From contig JAMPXQ010000006.1 of NCBI GenBank assembly GCA_023701075.1, positions 1 to 20,048 on the forward strand: a stretch of DNA of 20,048 nucleotides, in the 5' to 3' direction. This document shows, in pieces, positions 13,418 to 19,771 of this stretch (positions are counted from its first letter, which is position 1; each line of letters opens with the position of its first letter). The notes beneath the pieces were generated by a model, which was not told the DNA's origin, ran no database searches, and saw only the letters and a list, made by a program, of their open reading frames with translations. Source of the stretch: Candidatus Woesearchaeota archaeon (GTDB lineage: Archaea; Nanobdellota; Nanobdellia; Woesearchaeales; GW2011-AR15). The position numbers and the translations under genes are program-made.

Positions 13418-14455
13418 ATGATTATACAGGAAGGGGAAGCAAAGATAAGGGCTTATGAAGGGAAGATATCAAAGAAGCTTCCGGTTTTCTATAATCCACT
13501 GATGAAACTCAATAGGGATATATCCATATTGCTCCTAAAATCAATTGAGAACACAGGGATGCAAGTTGCAGATCCATTGGCAGGAAGCGGCATAAGGGCT
13601 ATAAGGTTTCTAAAAGAGCTTCCAAAAGACAAGATATTTTCTCTTGAGCTAAATGACCTCAATGCAAAAGACCTCAAGCAGAACCTTGAAGACAATTCTG
13701 TAGATAGGTATGTGATCAGCAATATGGACGCTAATGAATTCCTTCTTCAGAGCAAAGGCTTTGATTATATCGATATAGATCCATTCGGAAGCCCAAACCC
13801 ATTCCTGCAATCTGCAGTGTCAAGGATATCGAGAGGAGGGATACTAGCTGTGACCGCAACAGACACAAGCGCTCTTGCCGGAAGTTCTCAGACAGCCTGC
13901 CTCAGGAAATATTGGGCAAGACCTATGCGTAATGAGATGATGCATGAGATAGGGATAAGGATACTCATAAGGAAGGTGCAATTGATAGGGATGGATAATG
14001 AGAAGGCGCTTACACCAATATTCTCATATTTCAAGGACCATTATTACAGGATATTCTTCAGGTGCGAGAAAGGAAGGAAGAAAGCGGATGAGATAGGGAA
14101 GATGCACCGTTATTTCTTGTACAATAAGGAGACCCTGGATATGGAAGTGAGTGAATTCAATAGGAAAGAGGGTTTTGAATACGCTGGCCCGCTATGGTGT
14201 GGAAACCTATGGAATCATGGGCTGGCAGAGAAGATGTATGAGATTGCAGATAAGGCTGATAAGAAATTAATTGATATGTTAAGTTTTATCAAGGATGAAT
14301 CAATGATAGATAGTGTAGGTTTCTATGATCTGAACAGGTTGGCGAAGATAAGGAAGACCAAGATTCCTAGGATAGATGGCATTGTTTCAAAAGGAAAGAT
14401 TGAAAGGACGCATTTTCTTGGCTGGGGAGTGAAGAGTAAAGAAAAGCCATTCTGA
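13418..14455 (+). CDS. trm1: tRNA (guanine26-N2)-dimethyltransferase Trm1
   Basis: This 345-aa class I SAM-dependent methyltransferase has the Trm1 signature: VFYNPLMKLNRDISILLL near the N-terminus, SAM motif I DPLAGSGIRAIR (52-63), acidic LELND, the catalytic motif DIDPFGSPNPFL (119-130) and TATDTSALAGS. Its C-terminal domain carries GPLWCGNLW. Trm1 dimethylates guanosine 26 of many tRNAs, which prevents misfolding. The length is slightly below the 370-390 aa usual for archaeal members, with the loss apparently in loops of the C-terminal domain. The chosen ATG leaves the family N-terminus intact. Confidence 0.95.
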   Translation: MIIQEGEAKIRAYEGKISKKLPVFYNPLMKLNRDISILLLKSIENTGMQVADPLAGSGIRAIRFLKELPKDKIFSLELNDLNAKDLKQNLEDNSVDRYVISNMDANEFLLQSKGFDYIDIDPFGSPNPFLQSAVSRISRGGILAVTATDTSALAGSSQTACLRKYWARPMRNEMMHEIGIRILIRKVQLIGMDNEKALTPIFSYFKDHYYRIFFRCEKGRKKADEIGKMHRYFLYNKETLDMEVSEFNRKEGFEYAGPLWCGNLWNHGLAEKMYEIADKADKKLIDMLSFIKDESMIDSVGFYDLNRLAKIRKTKIPRIDGIVSKGKIERTHFLGWGVKSKEKPF

Positions 14456-14495
14456 TGCATTTCAACTTTATGGTTGCACTATTATAAACCTAGCC

Positions 14496-14504
14496 ATTAT
14501 AAAC
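14496..14504 (+). promoter_or_regulatory. TATA box for the nucleotidyltransferase-like gene, with upstream copy
   Basis: CATTATAAA is centred 29 bp before the ATG at 14529. A second copy of ATTATAAAC lies 16 bp upstream (14481-14489), forming a direct repeat. An out-of-frame ATG at 14519 reads to a stop after 20 codons. Confidence 0.45.
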
Positions 14505-14528
14505 TGCCTGTCGGTCCAATGGCTTCCG

Positions 14529-15086
14529 ATGGTGTTTACATTAGAGCAGACAGTGATAAGGATTGCACCTCTATTGAATGATAGATGCTGGCCTGTTGTC
14601 TTAGGTGCAGGTTTGATGCTGCATGGGCTTCCTCATGTCGCAGACGATCTTGACATATTTGTCCCTGATGAATATGAGGCAAGATGCCTTCAGGCCCAAT
14701 TGTTCTTGATGGGTGGGAATGTGAAGTCTGAAGTGGCTTATTCAGAGACTGAAAAATATGGCGGATATATATCTAGGATGGATTTCTTTGGGTTCCCTAT
14801 TGAGATACTGGGCGGGTTTAGGCAGAAGCATAAGGATGGTTGGTGGCATCTTCATCATCATCTTCAGATAGACTATAAAGAAGTGGGTCATCAGAATCAT
14901 CCGGTCCCTGTTGCATCTCTTTATTCTCTCCATAAGTTATATCTTCGGTCTCCAAGGCATGCTGATGGGATAAAGGATGATGACCGCAAAGCAAGCTTGC
15001 TCTATCATCATATCAACGGATTGTTAGAGCAAGGGATAATACCGAGTAGCATAAAATATTCAAAGGTCAAGCCAGCATTTGTATAG
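14529..15086 (+). CDS. Nucleotidyltransferase-fold protein
   Basis: This 185-aa protein has the core of the DNA polymerase beta-type nucleotidyltransferase fold: LGAGLMLHGLPHVADDLDIF (residues 25-44) gives the hG-x-DxD pattern with D40 and D42 as metal ligands, and a third carboxylate may be D85 or E92 (RMDFFGFPIEIL). The C-terminal helical part contains SLHKLYLRSPRHADGIKDDD, like the K..L....R.KD..D segment of AbiEii/MNT-type proteins. Such enzymes include toxins and tRNA or protein nucleotidylating factors, and substrate and activity cannot be told. A histidine-rich strip (WWHLHHHLQ) lies mid-protein. It has its own TATA box and no antitoxin-like partner is adjacent. Confidence 0.6.
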   Translation: MVFTLEQTVIRIAPLLNDRCWPVVLGAGLMLHGLPHVADDLDIFVPDEYEARCLQAQLFLMGGNVKSEVAYSETEKYGGYISRMDFFGFPIEILGGFRQKHKDGWWHLHHHLQIDYKEVGHQNHPVPVASLYSLHKLYLRSPRHADGIKDDDRKASLLYHHINGLLEQGIIPSSIKYSKVKPAFV

Positions 15087-15104
15087 CTGCAGTTGTATAT
15101 TGTA

Positions 15105-16547
15105 TCATTTTTTCACGACTTCTATCTTGATATAGCCATCTGCTATCTCATGCCCTTTGAGTTCTCTTATCCTATCTCCGAGATGTCCGTATGCCTCAAA
15201 GAGCTCTATCCTTGATCTCCTTGTCCCTATCTCAGGATTTTCTATGATGCCTAGCGGCAGATTATATTTATCTATCCCTACATCCATATCAAAGGGATCA
15301 TAATCTTTCCTGTATGCAACAGTGAATGAGAAGATTTCCTCTTGATTTATGATATAGCTAAGCAAGAACACATGACTGTTCATCATCTCATCAAGCACTC
15401 CTCTCTTTCTCCATTCATAAATTGCCTTGATGTCATCAAGCCTTGCTAAGAGCGGCCTGTTCCCATTGCAGTCAACACCTCGCTCCACTTTTGCAATGAT
15501 TGAATAATCATCCAAGATGATTGGGCGATAATCGACATGTTTTCTTTGGGCATTTGATTTTGTCAGCCTTCCGTAGATATAGTCGTCTAGAAAATCCTCA
15601 TTTGCATGGTAGCATCCTTTGGCATCAAGAAGGGAAAATCTCCCATCATTTTTTCCAGCAACAGTTATCTTTGTATTCCCATTTAGGATGAGATATGCTT
15701 CTGGTTCTGATGATAAGTATATGTGTTCGGCGCTAGAAGGCTGCAGGATATTTGTGGTATTGAATCGTAGTAAGCATGCTGCCTCAAAGCTATCTCTTGG
15801 GTTTCCGTGATAGGCTGTCTGGATTATCATTTTTTCTTCGGTGAGAAGATAGGTTATTTTTTCTTCAAGCCTATGGAACTGCTCTTCTGGTCCTGAAAAG
15901 TGGACAATGATTTTTCTTGCATCTGTTGTTTTAGGCCGATAGCCTTGTTCATGTGTTGTCGGAAGCCTAAGGCTTCTTTCGCCACCGGCATAATAATGTA
16001 TCTCATTAAGATTGGCAAGTTCGTTGAATCTGCCAAGTGACGAGAAAAGTGCGCCTGGAGTGAATCTGTCAAAGCCGTCCCATAGGCTTTTTTCTGATTC
16101 TCTGAGGTCATTGTCAGGAAGGAACTCTAGGTCCTTGATCTCTCTTGCTTCAAGTATTCTCCAGCCATTATCCGTTGCAAACAAAGATATGAGGCCATTG
16201 TCTGGTATTGCCATATACGCTAATTTCTCATCATGATAGAGCAGCTTTACGACTATCCTCTTAGTATTCTTGTCAGGATCGATGACGCCGATTATTGGAA
16301 GAGGGTTTTTAGAAGAATAAGTCTTCATGAAATCATCCACTTCATGGAAGAATCTTGTCCTGGCATGTTCATAATCAAAAGCAGGATACTGTTCAGATAT
16401 CCTGGCATCGAGCCCTTGTGGTGCAAGGTTGCAGGCGAGTGCATAGATATCAGACATGTAAGGGATGCCGAAGTCAGTTATGAAGAGCATAGGTGTATCT
16501 GCTCTTGGCATATTGAAATAATGAGAGCTTCCAAGGTATCTGGCCAT
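15105..16547 (-). CDS. DUF62/SAM-hydrolase-like protein with long C-terminal extension
   Basis: This is a 480-aa protein. The first about 190 residues follow the SAM hydroxide adenosyltransferase (DUF62)/chlorinase-fluorinase family: FITDFG (22-27), LDARISEQYPAFDYEHA where the family has DISHEIPPFD, VIDPDKNTKR (88-97) for VVDPGVGTxR, IPDNGLISLF (114-123) for APDNGLLS, and WDGFDRFTPGA (156-166) for FHGRDxFAPAA. D25, D90, R97 and N117 are kept, but the His of the catalytic Asp-Arg-His triad aligns with D157. Residues about 205-480 are unrecognised and much longer than the family's usual beta-barrel. The TATA box at 16569-16577 supports the start. It is divergent from the ATP-grasp-like gene. 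Confidence 0.65.
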   Translation of the reverse strand: MARYLGSSHYFNMPRADTPMLFITDFGIPYMSDIYALACNLAPQGLDARISEQYPAFDYEHARTRFFHEVDDFMKTYSSKNPLPIIGVIDPDKNTKRIVVKLLYHDEKLAYMAIPDNGLISLFATDNGWRILEAREIKDLEFLPDNDLRESEKSLWDGFDRFTPGALFSSLGRFNELANLNEIHYYAGGERSLRLPTTHEQGYRPKTTDARKIIVHFSGPEEQFHRLEEKITYLLTEEKMIIQTAYHGNPRDSFEAACLLRFNTTNILQPSSAEHIYLSSEPEAYLILNGNTKITVAGKNDGRFSLLDAKGCYHANEDFLDDYIYGRLTKSNAQRKHVDYRPIILDDYSIIAKVERGVDCNGNRPLLARLDDIKAIYEWRKRGVLDEMMNSHVFLLSYIINQEEIFSFTVAYRKDYDPFDMDVGIDKYNLPLGIIENPEIGTRRSRIELFEAYGHLGDRIRELKGHEIADGYIKIEVVKK

Positions 16548-16568
16548 ATAGTCAGGGCATTATGGCTG

Positions 16569-16577
16569 TTTTTAAAT
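16569..16577 (-). promoter_or_regulatory. TATA box for the DUF62-like gene
   Basis: The minus strand reads ATTTAAAAA, centred 26 bp before the ATG at 16547, giving a leaderless mRNA. Confidence 0.55.
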
Positions 16578-16623
16578 GATGTTGAGTGATTGAAGTACTA
16601 AGAGAATAATATTCCCAATGGAC

Positions 16624-16667
16624 AAGATTAAGTATAATCTTACAACCTATATTTAAGTATAAGATTA
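16624..16667. promoter_or_regulatory. Inverted repeat cluster upstream of the ATP-grasp-like gene
   Basis: The arms AAGATTA (16624-16630) and TAATCTT (16635-16641) form a perfect 7-bp inverted repeat with spacer AGTA. A third copy, AAGATTA, lies at 16661-16667, on the other side of the TATA-like box TATTTAAG (16650-16657). TTAAGTATAA also occurs twice. Sites flanking the TATA box suggest a regulator, but none is identified in the window. Confidence 0.45.
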
Positions 16668-16681
16668 ATTTTCAGGTCCAT

Positions 16682-17704
16682 ATGATATTTCCTGGATTGT
16701 CAATTGGTGATGCATCTAGTAATGAGATTCATACAGCATTGAATTCAAAATATGCCCAGAGATTGATAATGGAGAATAGTCATCTCATTCAACCTTGGTT
16801 CAGCTTGCTTTTGCCAAAAGATGGATCAATAGAAAGATTTAGTGAATTGACGGATGACCAGATAGATTATTATGGATTAGATTCCATTTATCATAATAAT
16901 GATCATATAATGGATATCACCTCATTAGCAGAGGCAGTGTGTAACAATGGATTGCCACTAGTGTATAAACCAAATTTTAGTGCTAATGCTTTTGGTAATT
17001 TTTTTTTGATAGATTTGGGTGATAGTGTAAAAATTATCGCTAGAAAATATCATGGTGGGTTATTTGTGGGGGGGCCTGGAATTTATAGATATATTGCTGA
17101 ATCAGGTATTTCAGAATGTGATGAAGAGAACATAAATATCTATTCTGCCATATTGCCAAAGGAAGTCAGTATTTTAGAGGGTTTATTTGAATACGCTATG
17201 GTTAATTTTACTAGGCATTCTAGAGAAAATAGGTCTTTCTCTGGCTCATTTGATCAAGGAATAGTGGAAGGTTACATAGATGCTTGGAAATATAATGGCA
17301 GGTCATATGAGACCAGGCATACTGTAAGAGGGACATTGTTCCCATTTAAGATAGAGAATATATCAAATGAATCTGCAAGGCTTGGTAGTTCCTCTTGGTT
17401 TTCAAATAGATTCGGGAATTTTTCAGCTACTAAGATAACTTCTCCAGATGATTTATTCTATCCGATATTTGAAGAATTTAGGCATATAGAAAAAAAAGAA
17501 TTCAGGGAATATGTAAGAGCGAATCTTGAAGCTGCATTTTCACAGTATGCGCAGAGGCTTGGTGAGCAGGGATTATTGATTTATCAAGCAGAAGCAACCA
17601 TCCAGATTGACTTGATGTGGTGTGATCAAAATAAGCTTTTTCCAGTTCCTGCGATGACAGAATGTGGGTTAACCTATAATGCATTAAGATTCAAAAAAGA
17701 TTAA
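16682..17704 (+). CDS. Possible ATP-grasp-type protein, AT-rich
   Basis: This 340-aa soluble protein matches no family I recognise with certainty. Its order of motifs resembles the ATP-grasp fold: LPLVYKPNFSANAFGNFFL (91-109) like the lysine/glycine-rich N-lobe strand; QGIVEGYID (192-200) like the hinge; YETRHTVRG (209-217); SSWFSNRFGNFSATKI (238-251); and AEATIQIDLMW ... MTECGL (304-330), where a final ExN metal site would lie. Here that site reads EC. ATP-grasp enzymes join carboxylates to amines or thiols through acyl phosphates. The codons are visibly more AT-rich (GGT, AAT, TTT, GCT) than the neighbours, so transfer is possible. The TATA box at 16650-16657 is about 28 bp from the ATG. 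Confidence 0.6.
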   Translation: MIFPGLSIGDASSNEIHTALNSKYAQRLIMENSHLIQPWFSLLLPKDGSIERFSELTDDQIDYYGLDSIYHNNDHIMDITSLAEAVCNNGLPLVYKPNFSANAFGNFFLIDLGDSVKIIARKYHGGLFVGGPGIYRYIAESGISECDEENINIYSAILPKEVSILEGLFEYAMVNFTRHSRENRSFSGSFDQGIVEGYIDAWKYNGRSYETRHTVRGTLFPFKIENISNESARLGSSSWFSNRFGNFSATKITSPDDLFYPIFEEFRHIEKKEFREYVRANLEAAFSQYAQRLGEQGLLIYQAEATIQIDLMWCDQNKLFPVPAMTECGLTYNALRFKKD

Positions 17705-17706
17705 AA
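17693..17706 (-). terminator. Oligo-T terminator of the EF-1beta unit
   Basis: The minus strand reads CTTTTAATCTTTTTT just after the EF-1beta stop at 17710, inside the end of the convergent gene. This is the oligo-T form usual for archaea. Confidence 0.45.
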
Positions 17707-17709
17707 GAA

Positions 17710-17988
17710 TTATCCAAGAGCCCTTCTTACATCAGTGCACTCAACGCCGCTGACGCCTGGGATTGTTGCGATCTCTTCCTCGAGCTTGTCAGTTGAACCG
17801 ACATTCTCATCCATGACGAACATTATCTTGCATGCCTTGAGGCCGAAAGCCACCTGCTCTATCTCGCATTTATGGTTGTCCATCTTGCTGAAAACCTTTA
17901 TCTTTGCAAGTGTAGCAGTCTCTATCTTCTTCATGTCTATGTCTGGAGACTCTCCCATTATCCTTAAAGTCACTATTACGTCAGCCAT
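17710..17988 (-). CDS. Translation elongation factor 1-beta (aEF-1beta)
   Basis: This 92-aa protein is the archaeal guanine-nucleotide exchange factor for EF-1alpha: ADVIVTLRIMGESPDIDM (N-terminal strand), EQVAFGLKACKIMFVMDE in the centre and EEEIATIPGVSGVECTDVRR at the C-terminus, all typical. It corresponds to the C-terminal exchange domain of eukaryotic eEF1B and has the normal archaeal length. The start lies 1 nt after the stop of the 54-aa zinc-ribbon gene, an arrangement common in archaea, so the pair is one translationally coupled unit driven by the promoter at 18188-18197. Confidence 0.96.
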   Translation of the reverse strand: MADVIVTLRIMGESPDIDMKKIETATLAKIKVFSKMDNHKCEIEQVAFGLKACKIMFVMDENVGSTDKLEEEIATIPGVSGVECTDVRRALG

Positions 17989-17989
17989 T

Positions 17990-18154
17990 TTAGTTTGGAC
18001 CTATGAAGCCGCATTCAGGGCATGTGTATTTTGAGACTATCTTTCTGCACTGTGCGCATCTGACGATCTCGTGCTTGCCGCATTTTGGGCATTTGAAACT
18101 CACAGTACCTCTAAGATTTGTTATCTTTGTCTTGCATGATATGCATGTATCCAT
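17990..18154 (-). CDS. Zn-ribbon RNA-binding protein, translation-linked
   Basis: This 54-aa protein is encoded directly upstream of EF-1beta. It starts MDTCISCKTKITNLRG and has eight cysteines in four CxxC pairs: CISC, CPKC, CAQC and CPEC (residues 4-7, 22-25, 33-36, 45-48), so it should bind two zinc ions. It ends GFIGPN. It matches the archaeal zinc-ribbon family predicted to bind RNA and act in translation, which includes HVO_2753 and usually precedes EF-1beta. The ribosome site AGGTGAT at 18159-18165 lies 4 nt before the ATG, fixing the start. Confidence 0.93.
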   Translation of the reverse strand: MDTCISCKTKITNLRGTVSFKCPKCGKHEIVRCAQCRKIVSKYTCPECGFIGPN

Positions 18155-18187
18155 AATAATCACCTATAGCGTCTTGGATTGGGAGGG

Positions 18188-18207
18188 TATTTAAAAAGCT
18201 TTTTATT
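18188..18207. promoter_or_regulatory. Back-to-back divergent TATA boxes
   Basis: The minus-strand box TTTTTAAATA (18188-18197) would start the zinc-ribbon/EF-1beta mRNA near 18166, leaving a short leader with its ribosome site. The plus-strand box TTTTTATT (18200-18207) is centred 26 bp before the ATG at 18230. They meet at the palindrome AAAAAGCTTTTT. Confidence 0.55.
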
Positions 18208-18229
18208 GAAGAGTGGATTTCAATAGCGC

Positions 18230-18424
18230 ATGGATAGGCATATTTGTCCTCTATGTGGCAGCACAGAACTGAAGAGTTCTGGGCATTCTAGACGGCCAAG
18301 CTTTTCATTCAGTTGTGATTGCGGTTATATTGGCATCTGTCCATTGATAGACGATTCAGATATAGCTGCATTCAGGCAGGAATTGAAAGAGGCAGCATCA
18401 AAAAAAAAGGAAGAATTAGGCTAA
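18230..18424 (+). CDS. Small zinc-ribbon protein
   Basis: This 64-aa protein has one four-cysteine ribbon: CPLCG (residues 6-10) and CDCGYIG (about 29-35), with a conserved-looking serine/arginine loop between, and a charged helical tail (FRQELKEAASKKKEELG). A CxxC-x20-CxC spacing binds one zinc. The function is unknown; RNA or DNA binding is a guess from the fold. The start is leaderless with a TATA box at 18200-18207. It is divergent from the translation unit, and its end overlaps the convergent aminopeptidase gene by 9 bp. Confidence 0.75.
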   Translation: MDRHICPLCGSTELKSSGHSRRPSFSFSCDCGYIGICPLIDDSDIAAFRQELKEAASKKKEELG

Positions 18425-19771
18425 GAAAGCCCTATATAGCTTATATGATTCGTATAGGTCTACTTTCGATATGATCTCTCTTGGCGAATGCATCCCTAGC
18501 ACTGCCGGCCCTGCATCAACAGTGTCCATGCCGAATCTTGAGAGGTAGAGCGCAATGGTCCCTCCTCCTCCGATATCTATCTTCCCGATTTCAGAAGCCT
18601 GGAACCTCACATCATTCTTCAGCATGAGCTGCCTTATCTCATTCATATATTCTGCATGCGTGTCATTTGCAGAATATTTCCCGCCGCTTCCTGTGTATTT
18701 CTCGATGACGACGCCTTCGCCGATGATTGCAGCATTCCTCTCTTCGTGTGATTCATGAAAGCTAGGGTCGAGCCCTGCAGACACATCTGCGCTTATTGCT
18801 TTGCTCTGCCTAAGCATCTCTTTTGGACTTGTCTTTAGCCCAAGTTTTTGCACAAGCTGTTCTGCGAAATCAAGCAGTATGTAGCTCTGTGCCCCTGTAT
18901 TCCCATAGCTTCCTATCTCTTCCTTGTCTGAGAAATATGCTATCGCAGTGACTGCCGGGGTTTTGACATCCAGTATTGACATTAGGTTTGCATATGAGCA
19001 TGATTTGTCATCCTGACCGTAACCTGCGATCATCGACCTGTCAAACCCTATCTCCCTTGGCTTCCCTGCCGGGATGAAATTGAGTTCAGCAAAAGAGAAA
19101 TCATCTTCGACTATGCCATAATCTTTGTTCAGTATCTTCAGGATATTTGCCTTGACTTTCTCCTTTCCTTCTTTGGCTTCAAGTGGTATGTTGCCTATGA
19201 ATATATTAAGCTGCTCTCCTTCTATTATCTCATCTGCTTTCTTTTCCATCTGTTTTTTTGAGAGATGCGGCAAGAGGTCAGACATCAAGAACCTTGGCTC
19301 GTCATCCTTTTCTCCTATGCAGAGCTCTATCTTCTTTCCATCTTTCGTATGTATGACCCCGTATAAGGCTAAGTCTACATTGACCCATTGGTATTTCTTT
19401 ATCCCGCCATAATAATGCGTCTTAAGAAGAGCGATGCTGGAATCCTCAAATAATGGGTTAGGCTTGAGATCTAGTCTTGGAGAATCGATATGCGAACCTA
19501 CAAGATTGAACCTGTCATTCTGTTTTCCGATGACTGCTGCGATTATCGATTTTCCCTTCTGGTTATGATACACCTTGTCTCCTGCCTTGAGTATCTTTGA
19601 TTTGGAAAGTTCTTTGAACCCGTTCTTCTCAAGGGTTGCCGCTATTGTCTTTGTAGCAGCTCTTTCAGTCTTGGCCTTGGCCAGGAATTCCATATATCCT
19701 TCTGCGAATTTGAATACTTTGCTTGTGTCTTTCTGCCAAGCGCTTGTCCTTTTCCTCATTAGTCCTATCAT
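18416..19771 (-). CDS. M18-family aminopeptidase
   Basis: This 451-aa zinc metallopeptidase of the M18 (aspartyl aminopeptidase/aminopeptidase I) family has first metal ligand H94 in GSHIDSPRLDLKPNP, HYYGGIKKYQW, bridging aspartate in GYGQDDKSC, catalytic and metal glutamates in DKEEIGSYGNTGAQS, a further ligand in DVSAGLDP and the final histidine in GMHSPREI. It removes N-terminal (often acidic) residues from peptides in the cytosol, and M18 enzymes form dodecamers. No metal ligand is missing and the length is normal. The start overlaps the stop of the upstream endonuclease-like gene by 4 bp (ATGA), so they share a transcript. Confidence 0.93.
   Translation of the reverse strand: MIGLMRKRTSAWQKDTSKVFKFAEGYMEFLAKAKTERAATKTIAATLEKNGFKELSKSKILKAGDKVYHNQKGKSIIAAVIGKQNDRFNLVGSHIDSPRLDLKPNPLFEDSSIALLKTHYYGGIKKYQWVNVDLALYGVIHTKDGKKIELCIGEKDDEPRFLMSDLLPHLSKKQMEKKADEIIEGEQLNIFIGNIPLEAKEGKEKVKANILKILNKDYGIVEDDFSFAELNFIPAGKPREIGFDRSMIAGYGQDDKSCSYANLMSILDVKTPAVTAIAYFSDKEEIGSYGNTGAQSYILLDFAEQLVQKLGLKTSPKEMLRQSKAISADVSAGLDPSFHESHEERNAAIIGEGVVIEKYTGSGGKYSANDTHAEYMNEIRQLMLKNDVRFQASEIGKIDIGGGGTIALYLSRFGMDTVDAGPAVLGMHSPREIISKVDLYESYKLYRAFLA

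Noticed and set aside
14519..14581. Short upstream frame starting at ATG 14519
   Set aside because: It has only 20 codons, overlaps the nucleotidyltransferase start, and has no ribosome site or family resemblance.
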